From DASUBN01 sp036500225 (GTDB lineage Bacteria; Pseudomonadota; Gammaproteobacteria; Natronospirales; REEB76), in NCBI GenBank assembly GCA_036500225.1, contig DASYCJ010000064.1, forward strand, positions 1-28,910: a DNA stretch of 28,910 nt, written 5' to 3'. The notes beneath the pieces are model-generated. The model was not told the origin of the DNA and made no database searches. It was given only the letters and a program-made list of their open reading frames with translations. Positions 1 through 9,236 of the stretch are shown piece by piece (position 1 is the stretch's first letter; the number at the start of each line of letters is the position of its first letter). The position numbers were made by a program, and so were the translations under genes.

Positions 1-152
1 TTCATCTCATCGACGATCTGTTCCGGCGTTATCTTGTCTTTGAGTATCTTGCGCCAGGCCTTGTAGCCATCCACCTTGAGGTAGTTGGCGTAAGACCAAG
101 GCTCGTCCTTGAACTGCAGTGTCCGGAAACAGACCTGGTTGAGCGTGGTCAT
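1..152 (-). CDS. nuoF: NADH-quinone oxidoreductase subunit F, N-terminal part (gene runs off the left edge)
   Basis: Only about the first 50 codons are inside the window. The reading begins MTTLNQVCFRTLQ and continues through WSYANYLKVDGYKAWRK, which matches the start of NuoF/Nqo1, the complex I subunit that binds FMN, NADH and a [4Fe-4S] cluster in the peripheral arm. The catalytic region lies outside the window. The ATG overlaps the nuoE TGA as ATGA, so translation is probably coupled. The call rests on this N-terminal similarity plus position directly after nuoE in a nuoABCDE series. Confidence 0.9.
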   Translation of the reverse strand, partial: MTTLNQVCFRTLQFKDEPWSYANYLKVDGYKAWRKILKDKITPEQIVDEM

Positions 153-652
153 TTCAGGCCCTCCAGGATCTCGTCCACTTTCTGCGGTGTCAGGTTCTCG
201 TGGTACTTGTGGTCCACCATCATCATGGGTGCGCCGGCACAGGCCGCCAGGCACTCCTCCTCGCATTTGAGATAGACCCGGCCGTCCTTGGTGCTCTCGC
301 CGGTCTTGATGCCAAGCTTCTTCTCAAGGTGGCCGACGATGCCATCAGCGCCGCGCAGCATGCAGGAGATGTTGGTGCACACCGAGATGCTGTGGCGACC
401 GACCGGCTTGGTCTCGAACATGGAATAGAAGCTCGCCACCTCGTAGACCTTGATGGGCTCGAGCTTGAGGTAATCGGCTACCGCATTCATCAGCGGCACG
501 GTGAGGAAGCCGTCGTTCTCATGCTGCGCTTCGCGCAGGGCCGCGAACACGGCGGAACGCTGCCGGCCTTCCGGATACTTCTTGATCCATTCGTCTATTA
601 CCTGACGGGCGTGCTTCGAGAGCAGGCCGTCGTTGGCGCCTGAATCGCTCAT
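149..652 (-). CDS. nuoE: NADH-quinone oxidoreductase subunit E, [2Fe-2S] protein
   Basis: This 167-residue thioredoxin-fold subunit belongs to the NADH dehydrogenase module of complex I and carries the off-path [2Fe-2S] cluster N1a. The four expected ligands are visible: C92 and C97 in VCTNISC, and C134 and C138 in ECLAAC. An additional cysteine is at 130. The frame stays open upstream to about 1012, but that part lies antisense-free inside nuoD and reads as low-complexity arginine-rich sequence. The ATG at 652, giving MSDSGANDG, is therefore chosen. It overlaps the nuoD stop by one base (TGATG), which implies coupled translation. Its length is normal for NuoE. Confidence 0.96.
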   Translation of the reverse strand: MSDSGANDGLLSKHARQVIDEWIKKYPEGRQRSAVFAALREAQHENDGFLTVPLMNAVADYLKLEPIKVYEVASFYSMFETKPVGRHSISVCTNISCMLRGADGIVGHLEKKLGIKTGESTKDGRVYLKCEEECLAACAGAPMMMVDHKYHENLTPQKVDEILEGLK

Positions 653-1905
653 CAGCGGTCCACCTCTCCAAACACGATGTCCTGGGTGCCGATCACGGCC
701 ACCAGGTCTGCCAGCATGTGACCACGCACCATCTCGTCCAGGGCGGAAAGATGGGCGAAGCCCGCAGCGCGGATCTTCACGCGGAACGGTTTGTTGGCAC
801 CGTCCGAGATCATGTACACGCCGAACTCGCCCTTGGGATGCTCCACCGCGGCATACACTTCGCCGGCGGGCACGCAGTAGCCCTCGGTGAAGTACTTGAA
901 GTGGTGGATCAGGGATTCCATGTCCGACTTGGCTTCCTCGCGGGTCGGCGGCGTCACCTTGTGGTCTTCCAGCATCACCGGACCCGGGTTCTGGCGCAGC
1001 CACTTCACGCATTGCTTGACGATGCCGGCGGACTGACGCATCTCGGCGATGCGCACCAGGTACCGGTCGTAGCAGTCGCCGTTAACGCCGACCGGGATGT
1101 CGAAATCCAGTTGCTCGTACATGGCATAGGGCTGCTTGCGGCGCAGATCCCACTCGATGCCCGAGCCGCGCAACATGGGACCGGTGAAGCCGAGCTGCAG
1201 CGCGCGCTCCGGCGTGACCACGCCGATGCCGACGGTACGCTGCTTCCAGATGCGGTTATCCGTGAGCAGGGTCTCGTACTCGTCCACGCACTTGGGGAAG
1301 CGGTCGGCGAAGTCGTCGATGAAATCCAGCAGCGAGCCATCACGCGCCTTGTTCAAGCGCTTCAAGTCACTCTTGCTGCGGAAACGCGACTCGTCGAAGC
1401 GCGGCATGTGGTCCGGCAGGTCGCGGTACACGCCGCCCGGACGGTAGTAGGTGGCGTGCATGCGCGCGCCGGACACCGTCTCGTACATGTCCATCACGTC
1501 TTCGCGCTCGCGGAAGCAGTACAGGAACACGGTCATGGCGCCGATATCGAGACCATGGGCGCCCAACCACAGCAGGTGGTTGGTGATGCGGGTCAGCTCG
1601 TCGAACATGGTGCGGATCATCTGCGCGCGCGGCGGCGGCGCGAGCCCCAGCAGGCGCTCGATGGCCATCACGTAGGCGTGCTCGTTGCACATCATGGACA
1701 CGTAATCGAGCCGGTCCATGTAGCCGATGCTCTGGTTATAAGGCTTGCTCTCGGCAAGCTTCTCGGTGGCGCGGTGCAGGAGGCCGATATGCGGGTCGGC
1801 CTTGGTGATGATCTCACCGTCCATCTCCAGTACCAGGCGCAGCACGCCGTGCGCAGCCGGATGCTGCGGGCCGAAGTTCATGGTCAGGTTCTGGATCTCA
1901 GGCAT
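652..1905 (-). CDS. nuoD: NADH-quinone oxidoreductase subunit D (49 kDa subunit)
   Basis: A 417-residue protein with the family's opening NFGPQHPAAHGVLR, whose loop contributes to the quinone-binding pocket next to cluster N2 at the junction of the peripheral and membrane arms. The C-terminus ends DIVFGEVDR, as is usual for NuoD. It is a separate gene here, unlike the fused nuoCD of enteric bacteria. That fits the Pseudomonas-outgroup or Xanthomonas-type layout (inference). Its start overlaps the end of nuoC by 8 bases and its stop overlaps the nuoE start, so it is embedded in one polycistronic unit. Confidence 0.97.
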   Translation of the reverse strand: MPEIQNLTMNFGPQHPAAHGVLRLVLEMDGEIITKADPHIGLLHRATEKLAESKPYNQSIGYMDRLDYVSMMCNEHAYVMAIERLLGLAPPPRAQMIRTMFDELTRITNHLLWLGAHGLDIGAMTVFLYCFREREDVMDMYETVSGARMHATYYRPGGVYRDLPDHMPRFDESRFRSKSDLKRLNKARDGSLLDFIDDFADRFPKCVDEYETLLTDNRIWKQRTVGIGVVTPERALQLGFTGPMLRGSGIEWDLRRKQPYAMYEQLDFDIPVGVNGDCYDRYLVRIAEMRQSAGIVKQCVKWLRQNPGPVMLEDHKVTPPTREEAKSDMESLIHHFKYFTEGYCVPAGEVYAAVEHPKGEFGVYMISDGANKPFRVKIRAAGFAHLSALDEMVRGHMLADLVAVIGTQDIVFGEVDR

Positions 1906-2593
1906 CCTTGGACACCTCTTTGAATGCCTCGTCGTAACGCGGGTCGTGGCGGATCACGCGCGGCACAAGGGTGCGGGGCGCGATGCTCACGGGCTGGTAC
2001 ACCACCCGCTTCTTCTCCGGGTCGTACTTCACTTCCACGTTGCCGGAGAGCGGGAAATCCTTGCGGAACGGATGGCCGACGAAACCGTAGTCCGTGAGGA
2101 TGCGGCGCAGGTCCGGGTTGCCGTCGAACAGGATGCCGAAGAGATCGAAGGCTTCGCGCTCGAACCAGGCGGCGGAGGCCCAGATGTCGATCACGGAGTC
2201 GATCACCGGCGGTTCCTGGCCGATGCAGTAGGCACGCAGGCGCAGACGCTCGTTGCGGCTCACGGAAAGCAGGTGGTACACGGCGGCATAGCGCTGCTCA
2301 GGGCGGGTCGCGACCTGGGTCACGCCGCGGCGCACACCTCGGCTGAAGCCGCTCTTGGTGGCCGATTCGGTACGCCACTCGTCGGTGCCGTAGCCGAGAT
2401 AGTCGACGCCACACACATCCATCAGTTGCTCGAACTTGAAGGCCTTCTCGTCGCGCAGCGCGCGGCAGACTTCCCGGAGCTTGCCGGCCGGCACTTCATA
2501 GGTGAGTTCGTCGCTGGTGGACGGCACACGGGTGAGCACGTCCTTGAAGCGCGCTTCAACCTGCTCTGCCAGCTTGTCCAGGGCTGCGGTCAT
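1898..2593 (-). CDS. nuoC: NADH-quinone oxidoreductase subunit C (30 kDa subunit)
   Basis: A subunit of about 231 residues in the complex I connecting module. It shows the family signature around the YWLSA-type region (SAAWFEREAFDLFGILF) followed by HPDLRRILTDYGF-like sequence (NPDLRRILTDYGFVGHPFR). An in-frame GTG sits directly before the ATG. I prefer the ATG at 2593 because the GAGGA Shine-Dalgarno sequence overlapping the nuoB stop is then correctly spaced. The N-terminal half (ALDKLAEQVEARF) is less conserved, as usual. It overlaps nuoD by 8 bases. Confidence 0.95.
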   Translation of the reverse strand: MTAALDKLAEQVEARFKDVLTRVPSTSDELTYEVPAGKLREVCRALRDEKAFKFEQLMDVCGVDYLGYGTDEWRTESATKSGFSRGVRRGVTQVATRPEQRYAAVYHLLSVSRNERLRLRAYCIGQEPPVIDSVIDIWASAAWFEREAFDLFGILFDGNPDLRRILTDYGFVGHPFRKDFPLSGNVEVKYDPEKKRVVYQPVSIAPRTLVPRVIRHDPRYDEAFKEVSKDA

Positions 2594-2600
2594 CACTTCC

Positions 2601-3077
2601 TCAGCGTGCGATGGTGTTGGTGCGGCGGATCTTCTTCTGCAGCTGGATGATGCCGTACATCAGCTGCTCGGCGCTGGGCGGGCAGCCCGGCACGTAGACG
2701 TCGACGGGCACGATGCGATCGCATCCGCGCACCACCGCGTAGGAATAATGGTAGTAACCACCGCCGTTGGCGCAGGAACCCATGGAGATCACCCAGCGCG
2801 GCTCGGCCATCTGGTCATAGACCTTGCGCAGGGCCGGAGCCATCTTATTCACCAGAGTGCCGGCCACGATCATCACGTCAGACTGGCGGGGGCTCGGGCG
2901 GAAGATCACGCCGAAGCGGTCCAGGTCATAGCGCGCGGCGCCGGCGTGCATCATCTCCACCGCGCAGCAGGCCAGACCGAAGGTCATGGGCCAGAGCGAA
3001 CCGGTACGGGCCCAGTTGACCAGGTTATCGGTATGGGTGGTCAGGAAGCCCTTCTGCTGCACGCCCTCTACTCCCAC
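2601..3077 (-). CDS. nuoB: NADH-quinone oxidoreductase subunit B, cluster N2 protein
   Basis: This subunit carries the terminal [4Fe-4S] cluster N2, which passes electrons to quinone. With the start chosen here it has 158 residues, and the ligands are C37-C38 (GLACCAVEMM), C102 (GSCANGGGYY) and C132 (VPGCPPSAEQ). The GTG at 3077 gives MGVEGVQQKGF, which matches the normal NuoB N-terminus and has GGGAG seven bases upstream. A GTG at 3098 would add seven residues and deepen the overlap with nuoA, so it is less likely. The chosen start overlaps nuoA by 10 bases. Confidence 0.95.
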   Translation of the reverse strand: MGVEGVQQKGFLTTHTDNLVNWARTGSLWPMTFGLACCAVEMMHAGAARYDLDRFGVIFRPSPRQSDVMIVAGTLVNKMAPALRKVYDQMAEPRWVISMGSCANGGGYYHYSYAVVRGCDRIVPVDVYVPGCPPSAEQLMYGIIQLQKKIRRTNTIAR

Positions 3078-3436
3078 TCGAGCGCTCCCTTCTTCCACTC
3101 ATATATGAAGCCGACCACTAGGATACCGAGGAACAGCATCATGGCCAGGAAGCCGAACATGCCGATGCCATGCAGGGACACGGCCCAGGGAAACAGGAAG
3201 GCGATCTCGAGATCGAAGATGATGAACAGGATAGCGACGAGGTAGTAGCGCACGTCGAACTTCATGCGCGTGTCTTCGAACGGGTCGAAGCCGCACTCGT
3301 AGGGCGACTGCTTCTCGGCATCGGGCCGGCGCACGCCGGTCAGGCTGCTGGCGGCGAATCCGGCGCCGAGCAGTATGCAGCCGAAGCCCAGGCCGCCGAC
3401 GAGGAAGATCAGGATCGGGACGTAATTCACGAGCAT
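3068..3436 (-). CDS. nuoA: NADH-quinone oxidoreductase subunit A
   Basis: A 122-residue membrane subunit of complex I with three hydrophobic segments: roughly residues 5-30, 65-85 and 90-112. It has the family loop YECGFDPFEDTRMKFDVRYY, where the cysteine is the conserved residue of the quinone-site loop, and then the second-helix motif AILFIIFDLEIAFLFPWA. AGGA lies seven bases before the ATG. It is the first gene of the nuo unit, and transcription probably comes through or from just upstream of the tRNA-Leu gene 50 bases away; no separate promoter is obvious. Confidence 0.96.
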   Translation of the reverse strand: MLVNYVPILIFLVGGLGFGCILLGAGFAASSLTGVRRPDAEKQSPYECGFDPFEDTRMKFDVRYYLVAILFIIFDLEIAFLFPWAVSLHGIGMFGFLAMMLFLGILVVGFIYEWKKGALEWE

Positions 3437-3487
3437 GTCTACATCCTGGGTGAGGGCCAGCCCGAAGGCGGCATCTCAAGGGGTTGC

Positions 3488-3572
3488 TGGTGCCGACGAG
3501 AGGACTCGAACCTCCACGGATTTCTCCACTACCACCTCAAAGTAGCGTGTCTACCAATTCCACCACGTCGGC
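3488..3572 (-). tRNA. tRNA-Leu (anticodon GAG)
   Basis: Read on the minus strand, the 85 bases fold as a type II tRNA. There is a 7-bp acceptor stem GCCGACG/CGTCGGC, discriminator A and encoded CCA at 3490-3488. A D-arm carries TTGGTAGA. The anticodon stem CTACT/GGTAG encloses loop TTGAGGT, with GAG at positions 34-36. A long variable arm of leucine type follows, then T-arm AGGTTCGAGTCCT. Anticodon GAG reads CUC and CUU. The same tRNA is linked to secG and glmM in E. coli (leuU), which supports both the identity and the gammaproteobacterial assignment. Confidence 0.97.
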
Positions 3573-3620
3573 GAAGCAACCTTCAGGGAGCCCGTCGACA
3601 GGCCTCCACAAAGACATCCG

Positions 3621-3626
3621 ATTTTA
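3621..3626 (-). promoter_or_regulatory. Candidate -10 box for the tRNA-Leu/nuo unit
   Basis: Minus-strand TAAAAT about 40 bases before the tRNA, in an AT-rich patch between secG and the tRNA gene. No good -35 hexamer is seen at the usual spacing, so this is only a suggestion. Between it and the tRNA lies an imperfect inverted repeat around GTCGAC (3587-3607). Confidence 0.3.
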
Positions 3627-3662
3627 ACGTATCGACCCCTTAAAAAGCGATGCCGCGCGACC

Positions 3663-4007
3663 TCAATGGTGCGTGGACGCTGCCGGAGCCGGGCTTGAAG
3701 TGACGGCTGGTTTCGCGGTAGTAGCCGCCGGTACCTGGGTGGCGCGTTCCACCACGCTGGAGCTGCTGGCACTGGTATGGCGTGCGACATAGGCCATGGT
3801 TAGTGCCAGCGCGAAGAATAGCGTGGCGAGGATCGCCGTAGCGTGGCTCAGGAAGTTTGCGGAACCACCCGCGCCGAACACGGTGCCCGAGGCGCCGCTA
3901 CCGAAGGCGGCGCCGGCATCGGCACCCTTGCCCTGCTGCAGCAGGATCAGGCCGATGAGGAAGATCGCGTCGAAGACTAGGACGACAGTGAGGATTGAAT
4001 ACAGCAT
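3663..4007 (-). CDS. secG: Protein-export membrane protein SecG
   Basis: A 114-residue subunit of the SecYEG translocon. The first membrane segment (about residues 3-22) leads into the signature LILLQQGKGADAGAAFG, followed by the conserved GASGTVFGAGGSANFL loop. A second membrane segment (about 55-73) precedes an unusually long Ala/Ser/Thr/Pro-rich tail ending in two histidines. The frame is open further upstream into tpiA, but the ATG at 4007 gives the expected MLYSILTVV start. There is no clear Shine-Dalgarno; the bases before the ATG are CATCTCCT. It lies 31 bases downstream of tpiA and is probably co-transcribed with it. Confidence 0.94.
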   Translation of the reverse strand: MLYSILTVVLVFDAIFLIGLILLQQGKGADAGAAFGSGASGTVFGAGGSANFLSHATAILATLFFALALTMAYVARHTSASSSSVVERATQVPAATTAKPAVTSSPAPAASTHH

Positions 4008-4038
4008 AGGAGATGACTCGATGATCGTTGTTTCGGTT

Positions 4039-4782
4039 TCAGGCGGTGCAGATGGCCATGAACTCCGCCGCATCCAGCGAAGCCCCACCCACCAGTCCGC
4101 CGTCGATATCCGGCATACGGAAAAGTTCCGCCGCGTTGGATGCCTTGACGCTGCCTCCATATAAGAGGCGCGTTCCGGCGGCTATTTTAGCATCCTCGGC
4201 CGCGAGCAGGCCGCGGATCAGGGCATGGACTTCCTGGGCTTGGTCGGATTTGGCGGTACGGCCGGTGCCGATGGCCCAGACCGGCTCATAGGCCACCACC
4301 GCCTTCTCGAAAGCGGCGATGCCGGCAGCATCCAGCACTGCTTTCAGCTGGCGGCTGACCACCGCCGGGGTGGTGCCCGCTTCCCTTTCCGCCAGGGTCT
4401 CGCCTACGCAGAGGATCGGGGTCAGGCCCGATTTCTGCGCGGCCATGAACTTGCGTGCCACCACCGCATCGGTATCGCCGAACAGCGCGCGCCGCTCGGA
4501 ATGGCCCACGATCACGTAACGGCAGTCGAGATCCTTGAGCATGGAACCGGACACTTCGCCGGTGAAGGCGCCGTTGTCTTCGGCGCAAAGGTCCTGGGCG
4601 CCCAAGGCCACGCCGCTGCCTTTTAGCACCCGGGCCACGTCGGCCAAGTAGACGAATGGGGGGCACAACAGGACTTCTGCACCCGCGCGATCGGGCCCCT
4701 GGAGCATGGCGTCGGCGAGCTTCACCGCGCTGTCGCGGTTGCCGTTCATCTTCCAGTTGCCGGCCACCAGGCGCTGGCGCAT
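4039..4782 (-). CDS. tpiA: Triose-phosphate isomerase
   Basis: A 247-residue TIM barrel that interconverts dihydroxyacetone phosphate and glyceraldehyde-3-phosphate in the cytoplasm. The active-site residues are all present: K11 in GNWKMNG, H94 in IVGHSERR and E166 in AYEPVWAIGTG. The phosphate-gripping loop 6 (VWAIGTGRTA) and the GGSVKASNA strand are intact. A run of G about 8 bases before the ATG is the best ribosome-site candidate. It lies between glmM and secG, an insertion relative to the E. coli order but common in other gammaproteobacteria. Its upstream region holds three hairpins, described separately. Confidence 0.97.
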   Translation of the reverse strand: MRQRLVAGNWKMNGNRDSAVKLADAMLQGPDRAGAEVLLCPPFVYLADVARVLKGSGVALGAQDLCAEDNGAFTGEVSGSMLKDLDCRYVIVGHSERRALFGDTDAVVARKFMAAQKSGLTPILCVGETLAEREAGTTPAVVSRQLKAVLDAAGIAAFEKAVVAYEPVWAIGTGRTAKSDQAQEVHALIRGLLAAEDAKIAAGTRLLYGGSVKASNAAELFRMPDIDGGLVGGASLDAAEFMAICTA

Positions 4783-4812
4783 TTCGTGACCCCATTAAGA
4801 GAAGGAAGAGCC

Positions 4813-4926
4813 CCGGTAAAGGGACTTACCGGCGTTTTCATCCGCCTTGCGGGTGAAAACGGAGAAAATCCGGGATTCACGCCCAGGTTTTCGGCCACTG
4901 AAAAGTGCCAGGGATGGCCTTTTCAG
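4813..4926. promoter_or_regulatory. Three consecutive hairpins between glmM and tpiA (possible mRNA leader or attenuator)
   Basis: The 204-base gap 4783-4986 holds three inverted repeats. Hairpin 1 pairs CCGGTAA (4813-4819) with TTACCGG (4826-4832) around a 6-base loop. Hairpin 2 pairs 4834-4845 with 4849-4860, a 12-bp stem with one G-T pair and a 3-base loop. Hairpin 3 pairs CTGAAAAG-GCCA (4898-4910, one bulged T) with TGGC-CTTTTCAG (4915-4926) around a 4-base loop. None is followed by a clean T-run on either strand, so simple rho-independent termination is not shown. In the minus-strand transcript they would form the 5' leader of tpiA-secG. Confidence 0.6.
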
Positions 4927-4986
4927 AAGATTTAGCCGGGCGCACTTTACTGGCCGGGACCCCAGAAATCAAATAGCAACGGAGAC

Positions 4987-6324
4987 TTAGATGCCGGCGG
5001 CGGCCCGCACGGCGGCGGCGATGTCTTCTGCCAGGGCGTTGACCATGCCGGCCTCCTCCCCCTCCACCATCACCCGCACCACGGGTTCGGTGCCGGAGGC
5101 CCGGAGCAGCACGCGGCCACGGCCGTCCAGCTTCTTCTCCACGGAACTGACCGCGGACTGCACGCTGGCGACCTGTAGGTCCACCTTGGAAGGAGTCTTC
5201 ACGTTCACCAGCACCTGGGGATACTTCTGCACCGGCGCTCGCGCGTCCGCCAGGGTCTGGCCCGAGACATACAGCGCCTGCAAGACCTGCAAGGCCGCGA
5301 CGATGCCGTCACCGGTGGTGACCCGGTCCAGGCAGACGATGTGGCCGGAGTTCTCGCCGCCCAGGACGCCGTGCTGTTCTTCCAGCATGGCGAGCACGTA
5401 GCGGTCACCCACCGCCGCGCGCTTGAACGGGACGCCCTGTTTGGCCAGGGCCTGTTCCAGACCGAGGTTGCTCATGAGCGTGCCCACTACCGGGCCCTTC
5501 AGCTTGCCCTCGGCCTTGCGGGCCATGGCGATGATGTAGAGCAGCTCGTCGCCGTCCACCACCTCGCCCTTGTGATCGATCATCATCACCCGGTCGCCGT
5601 CGCCGTCGAAGGCGATGCCGAAGTCCGCACCGAGGTCCAGTACCTTCTTGCGCAGCACCTCCGGGTGCGTGGAACCCGCGTCCAGGTTGATGTTGAAACC
5701 GTCCGGGCTCACACCGATACAGGTGAGCTTGGCGCCGAGGTCTTCGAATACTCCCGGCGCCACCTTATAAGTGGCACCATTTGCGCAATCCAGCACCACC
5801 TTCAGGCCCGCGAGCTTCAGGCCGTATGGCACTGTGGACTTGCAGAACTCCACGTAGCGGGCACCCGCATCGGCGATGCGCTTAGCGTTACCGAGCTGAT
5901 GGGACTCCACCGTCTCGAAAGGCCGGTCCAGCTCGGCTTCGATGGCGAGCTCAACTGCGTCCGGGAGCTTGCGGCCATCGGCGGAGAAGAACTTGATGCC
6001 GTTGTCGTAATAAGGGTTGTGGGAAGCGCTGATGACGATACCCGCCTCCGCACCCAGGCTCCGGGTGAGATGGGCGATGGCAGGTGTAGGCACCGGGCCC
6101 AGCAGACGCGTGTTCACGCCTGCAGCGGAAAGCCCCGCTTCCAATGCAGACTCGAACATGTAACCGGAGATGCGAGTGTCCTTGCCCACCAGTACGGTGC
6201 TGTCGCCGCTGCGGGCCAATACCTTGCCAGCTGCTCTACCTAATCGCAGCACGAACTCCGCATGCATGTGCTCGCTGCCCACGCGGCCGCGCACGCCATC
6301 GGTGCCAAAATATCTCCTGCTCAT
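4987..6324 (-). CDS. glmM: Phosphoglucosamine mutase
   Basis: A 445-residue enzyme that converts glucosamine-6-phosphate to glucosamine-1-phosphate on the route to UDP-GlcNAc for peptidoglycan and LPS. It starts RRYFGTDGVRGRVG. The phosphorylated serine is S101 in GIVISASHNP, the metal site is D240-G-D-G-D-R, the sugar-binding loop is GGENSGH, and the phosphate-binding tail is LRASGTEPVVRVMVEG. All four domains are full length. No Shine-Dalgarno precedes the ATG. Instead an extended -10 promoter ends 7 bases before it (see 6332-6340), suggesting a leaderless message separate from folP. Confidence 0.97.
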   Translation of the reverse strand: MSRRYFGTDGVRGRVGSEHMHAEFVLRLGRAAGKVLARSGDSTVLVGKDTRISGYMFESALEAGLSAAGVNTRLLGPVPTPAIAHLTRSLGAEAGIVISASHNPYYDNGIKFFSADGRKLPDAVELAIEAELDRPFETVESHQLGNAKRIADAGARYVEFCKSTVPYGLKLAGLKVVLDCANGATYKVAPGVFEDLGAKLTCIGVSPDGFNINLDAGSTHPEVLRKKVLDLGADFGIAFDGDGDRVMMIDHKGEVVDGDELLYIIAMARKAEGKLKGPVVGTLMSNLGLEQALAKQGVPFKRAAVGDRYVLAMLEEQHGVLGGENSGHIVCLDRVTTGDGIVAALQVLQALYVSGQTLADARAPVQKYPQVLVNVKTPSKVDLQVASVQSAVSSVEKKLDGRGRVLLRASGTEPVVRVMVEGEEAGMVNALAEDIAAAVRAAAGI

Positions 6325-6331
6325 AAGGGGA

Positions 6332-6340
6332 ATTCTAACA
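6332..6340 (-). promoter_or_regulatory. Extended -10 promoter for glmM
   Basis: On the minus strand the sequence TGTTAGAAT (extended -10, TGnTAnnnT) lies between the folP stop (6342-6344) and glmM. The normal distance to +1 puts transcription at 6325 or 6324, and 6324 is the A of the glmM ATG. Extended -10 promoters do not need a strong -35. Confidence 0.55.
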
Positions 6341-6341
6341 T

Positions 6342-7175
6342 CTAGCTGCGTGTGGCTACTGCAATCTTCAGCGCTTCAACAGTCGGTGCCACATCGTGCA
6401 CGCGGACGATGCTGGCACCGTTCTGCACGGCGATCACCGCTGCCGCGACGCTGCCCTGCATGCGTTCTTCCACCGGTTTCTCGCCTAACAGGGTCCCGAT
6501 CATGGATTTTCGCGAGAGTCCCACCATCAATGGATATCCGACGGCCGCCAGTTCAGGCAGACGCCTCAACAACGTAAGATTATGTTCAAGGTTCTTGCCG
6601 AAGCCGAAGCCCGGATCCAGCACGATGCGATCCCGCGGCACGCCCGCAGCCAGTGCAGCAGCGGCGCGATCTGCCAGGAACTCACCCACCTCCTCCGTCA
6701 CATCGCCATAGTGAGGTTCTTTTTGCATGGTGCGGGGCTCGCCCTGCATATGCATGAGACAGAGGGTCACGCCGCAGGCAGCGGCAGCCTCCAGGGCTCC
6801 GGGGCGGCGCAAGGCATACACATCGTTGATCATGACGGCACCGGCGCTGACCGCAGCCTGCATCACCTCCGGCTTGCTGGTGTCGATGGATATCGGCGCA
6901 TCGAAGCGTGCACGGATACGCTCCACCAGGGGCAATACCCGTTCCAATTCCTCTTGCAGGCCCACGTCGGCGGCACCGGGCCGTGTGGATTCGCCGCCTA
7001 TATCCACGATGTCGGCGCCTTCCCTCAGCATGCGCTCCACCTGGGCGATAGCTGCGTCGAAACCCGTGAAATGTCCGCCATCGGAGAAGGAATCAGGCGT
7101 ACGGTTCAGCACGGCCATGATGCGGGGCTGGGAGAGATCCAATATCTTGGTGCCGAGCTTGAGTTGCATGGGCAT
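6342..7175 (-). CDS. folP: Dihydropteroate synthase
   Basis: A 277-residue TIM-barrel enzyme that condenses p-aminobenzoate with hydroxymethyl-dihydropterin pyrophosphate in folate synthesis; it is the sulfonamide target. Motif 1 is LNRTPDSFSDGG (about 23-34), with arginine where valine is most usual. Motif 2 is GADIVDIGGESTRPGA (about 53-68). Later come INDVYALRR, the LDPGFGFGKN loop and VGLSRKSMIG. The ATG at 7175 has an in-frame ATG two codons later, so the start could be 7169. Only a weak ribosome site (TGGA) is seen, and the ftsH terminator ends about 12 bases before the start. Confidence 0.96.
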   Translation of the reverse strand: MPMQLKLGTKILDLSQPRIMAVLNRTPDSFSDGGHFTGFDAAIAQVERMLREGADIVDIGGESTRPGAADVGLQEELERVLPLVERIRARFDAPISIDTSKPEVMQAAVSAGAVMINDVYALRRPGALEAAAACGVTLCLMHMQGEPRTMQKEPHYGDVTEEVGEFLADRAAAALAAGVPRDRIVLDPGFGFGKNLEHNLTLLRRLPELAAVGYPLMVGLSRKSMIGTLLGEKPVEERMQGSVAAAVIAVQNGASIVRVHDVAPTVEALKIAVATRS

Positions 7176-7187
7176 TCCACAAACGAA

Positions 7188-7216
7188 AGGGCCGATACCC
7201 CTGAGGTATCGGCCCT
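7188..7216 (-). terminator. Rho-independent terminator of ftsH
   Basis: A perfect 12-bp inverted repeat pairs 7188-7199 with 7205-7216 around a 5-base loop. On the minus strand the stem is followed by TTTCGTTTG, a broken U-tract. It lies 23 bases after the ftsH stop and ends just before folP. Confidence 0.8.
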
Positions 7217-7238
7217 CATTCTATAAGGCCTTGAGCTG

Positions 7239-9179
<1,941 letters not shown>

Positions 9180-9236
9180 ATACCTCGTTTAGGCACCGGT
9201 ATGTCGGCTCCAGGCCGTATATCGGTAAGTCACAGT

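Noticed and set aside
653..1012. Longer version of nuoE starting inside nuoD
   Set aside because: The extra N-terminus is arginine/glycine-rich shadow sequence; the start overlapping the nuoD stop matches the family.
718..1923. A 401-codon plus-strand open frame opposite nuoD
   Set aside because: It is a shadow of nuoD, with biased composition (His, Ala, Arg, Val) and no family motif.
3640..3662. T5 run after secG as a terminator
   Set aside because: The bases before it form only a three-pair stem, too weak to support a call.
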